Source: Sva-07 sp963829585 (GTDB lineage: Bacteria > Actinomycetota > Acidimicrobiia > Acidimicrobiales > Ilumatobacteraceae). Taken from it: a DNA stretch of 64,000 nt. Location: the NCBI GenBank assembly GCA_963829585.1, contig CAWHJD010000001.1, forward strand, positions 186,001 through 250,000, written 5' to 3'. Below the pieces are notes generated by a model. That model saw only the letters and a program-made list of their open reading frames with translations. It was not told where the DNA came from and made no database searches. The position numbers and the translations under genes are program-made. Below, one piece after another: positions 36,831-44,825 of the stretch; the first letter of the stretch is position 1; every line of letters begins with the position of its first letter.

Positions 36831-37538
36831 GGGAAGAGGACGGGGGTGAGCCAGTCGTCGAGGCGCTCCGTGATGGCGACGTCGCTCCTGGCCGAGCAGA
36901 TGGCCGTCACCGGGCAGCATCACGACCTCGCCGTGGCCGGCGATCGCCGCGACGACATGGCTCGCCTCGGCCGGCAACAACTCGTCGCGGTCGCCGTGGA
37001 ACAACAGCAACGCACGGCCGTCGAGTGCGCCGGCCACCTCGCAACCGGCCGACTGCGTGGCGAAGGTGACCACGCCGACGACCGACACCGGCATCACCAC
37101 CGCGCACCGCACGGCCACCGCGCCACCGAAGCTGTGCCCCATCACGACGACGCGCTCGGCTCCGGCATCGCGAGCCACCTCCACCCCGCAGGCCAGATCG
37201 TGGGCGCACAGGTCGAGATTGTTCGGCTCCCGATACCCGACCCGCACGAAGCGGACACCCCGGGCGGCCCATCGCTCTCCGAGAGCGTGGTACAGCGCAT
37301 GACCAGGGCCGAGCACGCCGCCCAGCGCACCTCCACACGCGACGATGGCAGCGCCGCGCGCCGTGCCGGAGGCGGGCTCGTGGGTGAGCATCGTGAGCAG
37401 GCCGCGTCGGGTGTAGATCTCCCGGTGCCGGAACGTCGGCGTCACCTCCACCTCGGTCGAGGCCAGCGGATGGAGCGCTTCGAGCGCCGTCGGATCCCTC
37501 GGATCCACGGGCTGCTCCGCTGCGTCGACGTCGTGCAT
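36824..37538 (-). pseudogene. Alpha/beta hydrolase, single frameshift near the C-terminus
   Basis: About 237 residues after repair. Nucleophile elbow GHSFGGAVA, acidic residue region FHGDRDELLP and catalytic His GDGH. After GHLL the open frame drifts into the antisense of the neighbouring kinase. Dropping one base near 36892 restores a sensible ending (ARSDVAITERLDDWLTPVLF) and a stop at 36824. Small hydrolases of this DUF/dienelactone-like type act on esters; the substrate is unknown. It is divergent from the MarR gene, a likely regulator. TACGGT lies 8 bases before ATG 37538. Confidence 0.75.
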
Positions 37539-37561
37539 GGCTCACTACCGTACAAACGCAC

Positions 37562-38089
37562 ATGCCGAGGCCAGCCAGCGGAACCAGTGCGGTCGACTTC
37601 CGGAACCGGACCGACCGCGAACATGCCCGCCGGATAGGTCGCGCCTGGATCGAGATGCGTCGAGGTGCCGGTGCATCAGCGCTGCGCGCGTACCTGTTCG
37701 GGCGCGAGAAGCCACTCGAGCAAGGTCAGATGGACGCCCTCGATCTGCTGTCACGTCGCGACAACCGTCCCATGAAGGAACTCGCCGCGCGGCTCCGTGT
37801 CGATCCGTCCACGGCGACGCGTGCAGTCCAGCGTCTCGAGTCCGACGGCCTCGTCGAGCGGTACCCCTCCCCCGAGGACGGCCGGGTCGTACTCGTGCGG
37901 ATCACCGACGAGGGCGCCCGCCGACACGATGCCGTCGCTGCTCGACGGTCGACGGCGATGATGCACATCCTCAGCGAGTTCGAGCCCGCCGAGCGTGCCC
38001 AGCTCGCGGACCTCCTCGACCGGTTCGTCGAGTCGGTCGACACCGTCATGACGCGGATGGCCGATGCGAACAATCACCAGGCCCCCTGA
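37562..38089 (+). CDS. MarR-family transcriptional regulator
   Basis: 175 residues. Winged helix with MKELAARLRVDPSTATRAVQRLESDGLVERYPSPEDGR, the MarR recognition helix and wing, flanked by dimerisation helices. MarR proteins usually repress a neighbouring gene and release DNA on binding phenolic or oxidised ligands. The divergent hydrolase gene, 23 bases away, is the obvious target. No clear inverted repeat was found in that short gap. Confidence 0.9.
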   Translation: MPRPASGTSAVDFRNRTDREHARRIGRAWIEMRRGAGASALRAYLFGREKPLEQGQMDALDLLSRRDNRPMKELAARLRVDPSTATRAVQRLESDGLVERYPSPEDGRVVLVRITDEGARRHDAVAARRSTAMMHILSEFEPAERAQLADLLDRFVESVDTVMTRMADANNHQAP

Positions 38090-38108
38090 CCCCGAGCGGT
38101 CGGCCCGG

Positions 38109-38114
38109 TACAGT
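38109..38114 (+). promoter_or_regulatory. TACAGT -10-like hexamer
   Basis: Exactly 7 bases before ATG 38122 of the sigma-factor gene; fixes that start in an otherwise much longer open frame. Confidence 0.55.
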
Positions 38115-38121
38115 GCCGCCC

Positions 38122-38697
38122 ATGGCCGACCAGGCAACGTTCGCCGCCGAGGCGATGCAGTACGCACCCCAGCTCTACTCCGGTGCGCTGCGCATGACCC
38201 GCAACCGCTCCGACGCCGAGGACCTCGTCCAGGAGACGTACCTCAAGGCATACCGCAGCTATCACTCGTTCACCGAGGGCACGAATCTTCGCGCCTGGCT
38301 GTTCCGCATCATGACGAACACGTTCATCAACTCGTACCGGACGAAGCAGCGACGGCCGGACGAGACCGAACTGGGTGACTTCGAAGACCTGTACCTCTAC
38401 AAGAACCTGGGAACCCTCCAGAACGCAGCGGTCGGTCGATCGGCCGAGGAATCGCTGATGGAGCTCCTCCCCGACGACGAGGTGAAGCAGGCACTCGAAG
38501 ACCTGCCCGACAACTTCCGGCTCCCGGTCATCCTCGCCGACGTGGAGGGCTTCTCCTACAAGGAGATCGCCGAGATGCTCGACATACCGATCGGCACCGT
38601 CATGTCACGGCTCCACCGGGGAAGAAAAGCGATGCAGAAGGCGTTGCACGACTTCGCCCTCGCTCGGGGGCTCGTCACGGCAGAGGAGAACGGATGA
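38122..38697 (+). CDS. sigR: ECF-type RNA polymerase sigma factor, SigR/SigH-like
   Basis: About 191 residues. Region 2 (SGALRMTRNRSDAEDLVQETYLKAYRSYHSF, LRAWLFRIMTNTFINSYR) and region 4 (LPVILADVEGFSYKEIAEMLDIPIGTVMSRLHRGRKAM) are complete. The sequence is close to the SigR/SigH group that controls the thiol-oxidative stress response. The zinc-type anti-sigma gene overlaps its end by 4 bases. mshA, for mycothiol synthesis, is in the same window. The in-frame extension up to 37537 has no coding character. Confidence 0.92.
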   Translation: MADQATFAAEAMQYAPQLYSGALRMTRNRSDAEDLVQETYLKAYRSYHSFTEGTNLRAWLFRIMTNTFINSYRTKQRRPDETELGDFEDLYLYKNLGTLQNAAVGRSAEESLMELLPDDEVKQALEDLPDNFRLPVILADVEGFSYKEIAEMLDIPIGTVMSRLHRGRKAMQKALHDFALARGLVTAEENG

Positions 38698-38978
38698 TGG
38701 ACGAGGAGACCACCGAGGTGATCGCTCCGCGCGACTGCAACCAGACGTTGCGCGAACTCGACGTCTTCCTCGACGGTGAGCTGTCCGACGAGCAGCAGGC
38801 CGCCATCACGCATCATCTGAACGGCTGCATGGACTGCCTGGGCGCGTTCGACTTCCACGCCGAACTCAAGAGCGTGGTCGCCCAGAAGTGCCAGAACGAC
38901 GAGATGCCGCCCGACCTGCTCGCCAAGATCGAACTCTGTTTCGGCACCGACCTCGACGGCGACGGCGAGATCGGCTGA
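38694..38978 (+). CDS. rsrA: Zinc-binding anti-sigma factor, RsrA-like
   Basis: 94 residues. An early Cys (RDCNQTLRELDVFLDGEL) and the HX3CX2C motif HHLNGCMDC give the four ligands of redox-sensing ZAS proteins. RsrA holds SigR inactive until disulfide formation releases zinc. The gene is coupled to sigR (ATGA). An extra Cys near residue 66 (QKC) and one near 83 (LCFG) may take part in the switch, as in other members. Confidence 0.88.
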   Translation: MMDEETTEVIAPRDCNQTLRELDVFLDGELSDEQQAAITHHLNGCMDCLGAFDFHAELKSVVAQKCQNDEMPPDLLAKIELCFGTDLDGDGEIG

Positions 38979-39031
38979 CCCGTCGTCGGCGACGGCACAT
39001 CGAGAACTGTGTGCGGATCGGGCCCGGGGGT

Positions 39032-39037
39032 TAGCCT
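39032..39037 (+). promoter_or_regulatory. TAGCCT -10-like hexamer
   Basis: 8 bases before ATG 39046; supports expression of the small membrane protein. Confidence 0.45.
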
Positions 39038-39045
39038 CTCCGATC

Positions 39046-39204
39046 ATGCTCGTCGCAAACGTGTGGCACTGGTGGATCGGCATTGCGCTCTTTCTCGTCT
39101 CGGTGATCTTCCTGATCGCTCTCGTGGTCGGCTACATGAAGTTCGTCTCGGCGCAGAAGTACCCGTCGGCCAAGCAGCAGCGCGCCCGTCACACCGACCT
39201 GTAG
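39046..39204 (+). CDS. Small single-span membrane protein (52 residues)
   Basis: Reads Met-Leu-Val-Ala-Asn-Val then a Trp-rich start of a membrane helix (HWWIGIALFLVSVIFLIALVV), ending in a basic tail QKYPSAKQQRARHTDL. Predicted orientation: N-terminus out, basic tail in. Function unknown. It lies between rsrA and tilS, with TAGCCT 8 bases before the ATG and high GC at third positions, so it is likely a real gene. Confidence 0.65.
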   Translation: MLVANVWHWWIGIALFLVSVIFLIALVVGYMKFVSAQKYPSAKQQRARHTDL

Positions 39205-39214
39205 GACCTCGGAC

Positions 39215-40108
39215 ATGCTGAGACCCGGCATGCCCGATCCGACGGCCCTCCTGTCCCGCTGCACCTTTGCGCCCGCCGGCACTGCGGTCGTGTGCGGGCT
39301 CTCCGGCGGAGCCGACTCCACGGCGCTCGTCGCCCTCGCGGTCGAGTCGGGGTGCGTGGTCACCGCCGTGCACGTCCACCATGGGCTGCGGCCCGGCGCC
39401 GACCACGATGCCGAGGTGGCCGCGGCAACCGCCGCCCGCCTCGGTGCGGAGTTCCGCATCGAGCGCGTCGAGGTGCACGACGGGCCCAACCTCGAGGCGC
39501 GCGCCCGCGCCGCGCGCCGCGCCGTCCTCGGCCCCGGTGCGCTCACCGGGCACACGGCCGACGACCAGGCCGAGACGGTCCTGCTCGCACTGCTGAGGGG
39601 CTCGGGCGCCTCGGGACTCGGCGCGATCGAACCAGGCCCGCAGCATCCCATTCTCGACCTGCGCCGTTGGGAGACCGAAGCGCTGTGTCGTCTCCTCGAT
39701 CTCGACGTCGCCGACGACCCGACGAACTCCGACCCGCGATTCCGACGCAACCGCATCCGCCACGAAGTCCTCCCCCTGCTCGACGACGTCGCCGAGCGTG
39801 ACGTGACGGTACTCCTGAACCGAACCGCGGCCCTGTTCCGCGACGACGATCGGCTGCTCGACGATCTCGCGGCGGGCCTCGACCCCACCGACATCGACGC
39901 CCTGCTCGCTGCTCCCACGCCCTTGGCGGTTCGAGCCGTGCGTCGATGGCTCGAACGCGACGGGTATCCGCCCGACGCTGCCGGGGTGGCGCGTGTCCTG
40001 GCCGTGGCGCACGGCGATTCGGCCGCGTGCGAGCTCGCAGGGGGTCTGCGGATCGAACGGCGTCAGAACCGACTGGTTCTTCTCCCGACAGGGTCCGCCA
40101 CCCGGTAG
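39215..40108 (+). CDS. tilS: tRNA(Ile)-lysidine synthase
   Basis: 297 residues. N-type ATP pyrophosphatase with the SGGADSTAL loop, HVHHGLRPGADHDAE, GHTADDQAETVLLALLRGSG and the RNRIRHEVLPLL motif. It attaches lysine to C34 of the AUA-reading tRNA-Ile and is normally essential. An ATG at 39230 (MPDPT) is a possible shorter start. The C-terminal domain is short, as in several actinobacteria. Its stop codon overlaps a TAGCCT hexamer for the next gene. Confidence 0.93.
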   Translation: MLRPGMPDPTALLSRCTFAPAGTAVVCGLSGGADSTALVALAVESGCVVTAVHVHHGLRPGADHDAEVAAATAARLGAEFRIERVEVHDGPNLEARARAARRAVLGPGALTGHTADDQAETVLLALLRGSGASGLGAIEPGPQHPILDLRRWETEALCRLLDLDVADDPTNSDPRFRRNRIRHEVLPLLDDVAERDVTVLLNRTAALFRDDDRLLDDLAAGLDPTDIDALLAAPTPLAVRAVRRWLERDGYPPDAAGVARVLAVAHGDSAACELAGGLRIERRQNRLVLLPTGSATR

Positions 40109-40158
40109 CCTGGTCACCCGATATGACGTCGCGCACCTCCCCGGAACCCGCCCGCTGA
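40106..40158 (+). promoter_or_regulatory. TAGCCT promoter-like hexamer and 11-codon leader frame
   Basis: TAGCCT at 40106-40111 overlaps the tilS stop. An ATG at 40123 opens an 11-codon frame (MTSRTSPEPAR) whose TGA overlaps the ATG of the next gene at 40158 (TGATG). This could deliver ribosomes from a near-leaderless transcript to a start that has no Shine-Dalgarno sequence. Confidence 0.4.
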
Positions 40159-40664
40159 TGCCCCCTCGGCTTCGTGGAAAGTGGGCGCTCGGGATCACCC
40201 CGCGCAACTTCACCTGGATCCTCAAGGACAAGCTCGCGATCTGCGAACGGCCCGGCGGAGTCGGTGACAGCCATCGTCGGGTGCGCCGTCAGGAAGAGAT
40301 CATCTGGCTGCGCGAGAACGGCTTCGGTTGCGTGCTGTCGATCATCGCCGCGCCGCACAACCTGCACAACTACGACGAACTGCAGTTGCCGTACCGGCAC
40401 CGTCCGTTCAACAGCGAGCACACCGATCAGTACCTCAAGGCGCTGTACACCGAGATCCGCGACCTGCTCCGCCATGGCACGAAGGTGCTGGTGCACGGCG
40501 ACGAGGTCGGCGACCGCATCCTCGGCATCATGGGCGGCTACATCCGGTGGGCCGGCCTCATCGAGGAACCGACGAAGGCCATCCAGGTGACCGAGCGACT
40601 CGCCGGACGACCGCTGGACCCGTTCGCCCGCGAGATCATCCTGCGCGCGCACGAACTGCGCTGA
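40158..40664 (+). CDS. Dual-specificity-phosphatase-like protein lacking the catalytic Cys
   Basis: About 168 residues. The C-terminal half looks like a cysteine phosphatase P-loop domain (GTKVLVHGDEVGDRILGIMGGYI), but the HCX5R signature reads H-Gly-X5-R: Gly114 replaces the nucleophile and Arg120 is kept. That would prevent normal phosphatase catalysis and suggests a phosphate-binding or regulatory protein. The N-terminal part (FTWILKDKLAICERPGG, EIIWLRENGFGCVLSI) resembles other members. The family call is by pattern and is moderate. Lies between tilS and an M23 peptidase on the opposite strand. Confidence 0.6.
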   Translation: MPPRLRGKWALGITPRNFTWILKDKLAICERPGGVGDSHRRVRRQEEIIWLRENGFGCVLSIIAAPHNLHNYDELQLPYRHRPFNSEHTDQYLKALYTEIRDLLRHGTKVLVHGDEVGDRILGIMGGYIRWAGLIEEPTKAIQVTERLAGRPLDPFAREIILRAHELR

Positions 40665-40676
40665 ACCTGACCGTCG

Positions 40677-41306
40677 TCAACGGATCGGCGGCGACACGCG
40701 GCACACCTTGGTGTCGATGAACAGCAGGGGCAGCGGATCGACTGCGACGTTGCCCGGCCTGACCTCGAAGTGCAGGTGGAAGTTGGCTTCACCCGACGTG
40801 CCGCTGCTGCCGACGTAACCGATGACGTCGCCGGCCTTCACGGTGGCACCCTGGACGAGCCCATGGGCATCCTCGGCGAGGTGGTAGTACTTGAACGTCG
40901 TCTTCGTCCCGGCGTCGTAGAGGGTCCAGCCCCATCCCGCGGTCCCGGTGTTCGTGTAGCGCTTGGTCAGGGTGCCGTCAGCCACGGCGTACACCTCGCG
41001 TCCGGCGCTCCCGAGGATGTCGATCCCTTCGTGGAGTCGGGTCTCCGCGTCGCGTCCATCGCCGAAGTTGTCGAGGACGTAGCAGTCCGTGCCCGCGTCG
41101 ACGGGGAACATCAACTTGCCCTCCGGTACGGGTGGCGGGCGCAGGATCAGGCGTTCCGCCGGCACCAGGGCGGCTCCGGGTCCGTTCAGGGCGGCCGGGG
41201 CGCCGACTTCCTGCGCCTGGGTGAACGACCCCACACCGACGACGGCGAGACTCACGATCGTCGCAACGAGCAACGAACGCCTCCGGGTTCGCGTCGACAG
41301 GACCAT
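40677..41306 (-). CDS. M23-family metallopeptidase, exported
   Basis: 209 residues. Signal peptide (LLVATIVSLAVVGVGSFTQAQ), then an M23/LytM domain with zinc ligands in RLHEGIDI and HLHFE and the sequence YYHLAEDAHGL. These enzymes cut peptidoglycan cross-bridges or act as division activators. All expected metal ligands are present. Tail to tail with the phosphatase-like gene, divergent from the SDR operon. Confidence 0.87.
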   Translation of the reverse strand: MVLSTRTRRRSLLVATIVSLAVVGVGSFTQAQEVGAPAALNGPGAALVPAERLILRPPPVPEGKLMFPVDAGTDCYVLDNFGDGRDAETRLHEGIDILGSAGREVYAVADGTLTKRYTNTGTAGWGWTLYDAGTKTTFKYYHLAEDAHGLVQGATVKAGDVIGYVGSSGTSGEANFHLHFEVRPGNVAVDPLPLLFIDTKVCRVSPPIR

Positions 41307-41355
41307 GCCATGGGTATCGGCACCCTCCGGAGCGGACTTGACACTGGGGGACGAG

Positions 41356-41361
41356 TATCCT
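41356..41361 (+). promoter_or_regulatory. TATCCT -10-like hexamer
   Basis: Exactly 7 bases before ATG 41369; promoter of the four-gene operon 41369-44824. A TTGACA at 41338 is only 12 bases upstream and so is not properly spaced as a -35. Confidence 0.55.
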
Positions 41362-41368
41362 TGGGGAC

Positions 41369-42340
41369 ATGTCCGGGCGTCGGGTGTTCGTCAGCGGCGT
41401 CGGGAGCGAACTCGGCACCCTGGTGGCCAGTCTCCTCGAAGCCGAGGACTGGGTCGGCGCCCTGTCGGGCATCGACAACGATCCGCCCCGACGTCGCCTC
41501 GACCGCACCGTGTTCCACCGTCTGCACCCCGACGAGCACGATCGGATCGTCGAGACCGTCGTCGACTTCAATCCTCACGTTCTCGTCCACATCGGTGTCT
41601 GGGAGCCCGACGCCCGTGCCGCACCACGCGAAGCAGCGACGCTCACCGACCAGGCAGCGACGTCGATCATCGGTGCGGCCGCGGAATGTCCGGCGCTCGA
41701 GCACGTCGTGGTACGCAGCGGCATCGAGATCTACGGTCGGGCACGAGGTTCGCTCACCCGGCCCTCCGAGTGCGCCGCGATCCAACCGACGAGCGACTGG
41801 GGCCGGACGGTGGCGGCCATCGAGCGCACCGCCGCCCAGGTCGGCCAACGTGTCGGGGTCACCATCGGCGCACTCCGGCTGGCGCCCGTTCTCGGGCCCC
41901 ACGTGCCGTCACCGCTCGGGCGTCTCCTGCGGATGCCCGCCGTTCCGTTCAGCGCCCTTGCCGACCCACCGTTCGCCGTCATCGAGGACCGCGACGCCGC
42001 GCGGGCATTCGTCGTGGCAGCACGGATCGGACTCGCCGAGCCGGTGAACGTGGTCGCTCCCGGTGCGATCACCGCGCTGCAGGCTGCGCGTCGTGGGGGG
42101 AGGCTCCCGTTGCCGCTGGTCGGGCCCGATTGGCGCATCGCACGCATGTTGAGCCACCTGGCCGGCGCACCGATCCCCGACCACGTCGCCGAAACGCTGC
42201 ATCGCGGGCGCCTCGCCGACAACACACGCATGCGAACGCTCCTCGGTTTCGAGGCCGAGACCTCCACGACCGAGGTCATCGATCGGCTGTACCACTGGCC
42301 GAACATCATCCGTCAACCCGCACGACTCCAGGTGGCCTGA
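41369..42340 (+). CDS. NAD-dependent epimerase/dehydratase-like (extended SDR)
   Basis: 323 residues. Rossmann start RRVFVSGVGSELGTLVASLL, but the usual GxxGxxG is changed to GVGSELG. HVVVRSGIEIYG stands at the position of the SDR catalytic strand; the YxxxK motif is not obvious. Binding without classical epimerase activity is possible. First gene of a tight operon with acyltransferase-like, hydrolase and FAD genes, all joined by TGATG overlaps, which points to a shared lipid or envelope pathway. Confidence 0.7.
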   Translation: MSGRRVFVSGVGSELGTLVASLLEAEDWVGALSGIDNDPPRRRLDRTVFHRLHPDEHDRIVETVVDFNPHVLVHIGVWEPDARAAPREAATLTDQAATSIIGAAAECPALEHVVVRSGIEIYGRARGSLTRPSECAAIQPTSDWGRTVAAIERTAAQVGQRVGVTIGALRLAPVLGPHVPSPLGRLLRMPAVPFSALADPPFAVIEDRDAARAFVVAARIGLAEPVNVVAPGAITALQAARRGGRLPLPLVGPDWRIARMLSHLAGAPIPDHVAETLHRGRLADNTRMRTLLGFEAETSTTEVIDRLYHWPNIIRQPARLQVA

Positions 42341-43017
42341 TGGTGCAAGCACCCGTGATCAACCTTCGAGCCGGCGCCGGCGCTGCCGGCGGCGGCGCCG
42401 ACATGGTCGACGACTGGGGTCGTGACCGCTGCCTCGTGGCCACCGTCACGCGTCTGGCGCGCGTGCGATGGGACGTGTCGGTCGGCGGCAGCCAGTATCT
42501 CCCCCGCCGCAAGGGTGCACTCATCGTGGTGAACGCGCGTCGGTTCGCTCTGGCCCCGATCTACGCCGCGCTGGCCCTCGGTGAGACACTCAACCGACCC
42601 GTGCGATTCGTCGGACGTCCCGACACGGCGCCGGTCGGCGCGTTCAGCCGACGTATCGGTGGCCTGCTCGACCATCCCGACGAAGTGGAAGGTGCCCTCG
42701 CGGGTGGCCAGCTCGTCGTCATGGGCGCCGAACACGGCGCGATCGGTCGCGTCGATCACACCATGGTCGGTGCCGCGCTGTCGGCCGGCGTCTCGGTGTA
42801 CCCCGCCGCCACGTCGAGCAGCCCGTTCGGGCGTGCGGCCCGGCTCGAGATCGGGCCCGCCTCGAAGTCGACCCGTAAGCGGCGGGGGCCGTTGGCGGAA
42901 CTCGAGCTCGCCGATCGGGTGCGTGTCGACATCGCCATGATCCTGGACGAACTGGGCGAGCTGAACACCGGCACACCCCTCGACTGGCTCCCGTTGTCAG
43001 GGCTCGGAGGTGCCTGA
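42340..43017 (+). CDS. Degenerate PlsC-like acyltransferase domain protein
   Basis: About 225 residues. The overall pattern resembles 1-acylglycerol-phosphate acyltransferases (LPRRKGALIVVNARRFALAPIYAALALG, RPVRFVGRPD, GGLLDHPDEVEGALAGGQLVVMG), but the NHX4D catalytic motif reads N-A-R-R-F-A-L, losing both His and Asp, and the EGTR motif is absent. It is therefore probably not an active acyltransferase. Start fixed by TGATG overlap with the SDR gene. A remote-homology search could change the family. Confidence 0.5.
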   Translation: MVQAPVINLRAGAGAAGGGADMVDDWGRDRCLVATVTRLARVRWDVSVGGSQYLPRRKGALIVVNARRFALAPIYAALALGETLNRPVRFVGRPDTAPVGAFSRRIGGLLDHPDEVEGALAGGQLVVMGAEHGAIGRVDHTMVGAALSAGVSVYPAATSSSPFGRAARLEIGPASKSTRKRRGPLAELELADRVRVDIAMILDELGELNTGTPLDWLPLSGLGGA

Positions 43018-43889
43018 TGTCGTACATCCGTAGCTCTGACGGCACCCGCATCCACTACCAGGTCACCGGCCGGCCGGGAGCGCCGCCCATCCTGTTCATC
43101 CAGGGGCTCGGCGCCGACAAGAACGGTTGGAATCTGCAACGCCTCGCCACGGCGACGCGGTACCGAGCCGTGGCGTTGGACAACAGGGGGGCCGGTCGCA
43201 GCGACAAGCCCCACGGCGCCTACTCGCTCGAACAGATGGCCGACGACGCCGTGGCCGTCCTCGACCACGCGGGCGTCGACACCGCCCATGTGGTCGGCGC
43301 ATCGATGGGGGGCGCGATCAGCCAGATCGTCGCCGTGAAGTACCCGGAGCGGACCCGATCACTGACCTTGGCCTGCACGGCCGGCCGGAACCACCCGTGG
43401 CGCGAGGAGCTGCTGACGAGCTGGCGCGACTCGGCTCTGGAACGCGGGATCGGCTCGATGGGCCACGAGGCGGCCCGCTGGGTGATCGGCCCCCGTTCGT
43501 TCCGCCGGCTGCTGCCTGCCATCGGCTGGCTCGGGCCACTCGCCCCTGTACGCCCGGCCCATGCGTTCGCCGCTCAGTGCGACGCCATTCTCGCTGCCGG
43601 CGAACTGCACCAGGACCTGATCGACCGACTGCCCGACATCACCGTGCCGACGCTCGTGATGGTCGGCAACCAGGACATCCTCACACCGCGAGGCGACAGC
43701 GAGCACTTGGCCGAAACGATCCCGACCGCCGAACTGGTCGTGATCAGTGGCGCCGCGCACGGCTTCATGGTCGAACACGCCTCCACGTTCAACCGGGTGC
43801 TGCTCGAGTTCCTCGGGCGCGCCGAGCGGGCACATCAGGCCAACGTCGTCGAGCGGGCCCGGCTCGACGACGCGCTCGCCGCCGGCTGA
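43017..43889 (+). CDS. Alpha/beta hydrolase
   Basis: 290 residues. Oxyanion region FIQGLGADKNGW, DNRGAGRSD, nucleophile GASMGGAI, Asp in GNQDILTP and His in GAAHGFM: a complete catalytic triad. Members include esterases, lipases and C-C hydrolases. TGATG coupling on both sides ties it to the degenerate acyltransferase and the FAD protein. Substrate unknown. Confidence 0.88.
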   Translation: MSYIRSSDGTRIHYQVTGRPGAPPILFIQGLGADKNGWNLQRLATATRYRAVALDNRGAGRSDKPHGAYSLEQMADDAVAVLDHAGVDTAHVVGASMGGAISQIVAVKYPERTRSLTLACTAGRNHPWREELLTSWRDSALERGIGSMGHEAARWVIGPRSFRRLLPAIGWLGPLAPVRPAHAFAAQCDAILAAGELHQDLIDRLPDITVPTLVMVGNQDILTPRGDSEHLAETIPTAELVVISGAAHGFMVEHASTFNRVLLEFLGRAERAHQANVVERARLDDALAAG

Positions 43890-44824
43890 TGCGCGTCGTG
43901 ATCGTCGGGGCCGGGATGAGCGGTCTCGTCGCGGCCACCGAGCTGCAGGCAGCCGGTGTCGACGTCGTCGTCGTCGACAAGGGCCGATCACCCGGTGGAC
44001 GGCTCGCCACCCGGCGCATCGGTGCCGCGACGCTGGACCACGGAGCCCAGTTCTTCACGGTCCGGACGCCCGCCTTCCGACATCGCGTCGACGACTGGAT
44101 CGAACGAGGCCTGGTCACGGTGTGGTCGAACGGCTTCGGCGCCGCCGACGGACACCACCGCTACGCCGCTCCGGCAGGGATGAACTCGCTCACGAAGGAC
44201 CTCGCCGTCGGCCTGGACGTGTCGTGTTCGACGATGGCCTTCGCTGTCCGTCCGACGGGCTCCCGGTGGCAGGTGGTCATCGACGACGGATCCGTTCGTG
44301 TCGCCGACCGTGTCGTGGTGACCACACCGCTCCCGCAAGCGTTCTCCCTGCTCGTCGACGCAGCGATCGAACTCGACGAGCGTCTGATGCGCACCGACTA
44401 CGACCGCACGATCTCCCTGCTGGCCACGCTCGACCGACCGCCGATGATCGATGCGCCCGGAGGTGTCCAGGAGCCGAACGACGACGTCGCCTTCGTCGCC
44501 GACAACGTCGCCAAGGGCGTCAGCGCCACCCCCGCCATCACGCTGCACGCTTCCGCGGCGTGGAGCGAGACGCACTGGGAGCGCGACGCGCACGACCTGT
44601 CGGGCCTGCTGGTCGACCTCGCGCGTCCATGGCTCGGTGACGCGTCCATCCTCGAGGCGCAGGTGAAGAAGTGGCGCTTCGCCACACCACGCACGACGTG
44701 GCCCGAACCGTGCTGGGTGTCGGCCGACGGCGGCATCGTGCTCGCCGGCGACGCCTTCGACGGCCCGCGCGTCGAGGCGGCGCACAATTCGGGGCTGGCC
44801 GCTGCACACGCGCTGCTGCGATAG
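43889..44824 (+). CDS. FAD-dependent amine-oxidase-family (renalase-like) protein
   Basis: About 311 residues. Dinucleotide fold VVIVGAGMSGLVAATEL, the renalase-type RRIGAATLDHGAQFFTVR and a C-terminal FAD motif GGIVLAGDAFDGPRVEAAHNSGLAAA. Renalase-like bacterial proteins oxidise aberrant NAD(P)H isomers or act as amine oxidases; desaturase-like roles also occur. Last gene of the 41369-44824 operon. One base separates its stop from the convergent exported-protein gene. Confidence 0.82.
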   Translation: MRVVIVGAGMSGLVAATELQAAGVDVVVVDKGRSPGGRLATRRIGAATLDHGAQFFTVRTPAFRHRVDDWIERGLVTVWSNGFGAADGHHRYAAPAGMNSLTKDLAVGLDVSCSTMAFAVRPTGSRWQVVIDDGSVRVADRVVVTTPLPQAFSLLVDAAIELDERLMRTDYDRTISLLATLDRPPMIDAPGGVQEPNDDVAFVADNVAKGVSATPAITLHASAAWSETHWERDAHDLSGLLVDLARPWLGDASILEAQVKKWRFATPRTTWPEPCWVSADGGIVLAGDAFDGPRVEAAHNSGLAAAHALLR

Positions 44825-44825
44825 G

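Noticed and set aside
38122..38697. Sigma factor fused to an upstream domain from 37537
   Set aside because: The upstream part is an out-of-frame reading of the MarR gene; TACAGT 7 bases before ATG 38122 sets the start.
41338..41361. TTGACA ... TATCCT as a classical -35/-10 promoter
   Set aside because: The spacing is 12 bases, not about 17. Only the TATCCT is kept as a likely element.
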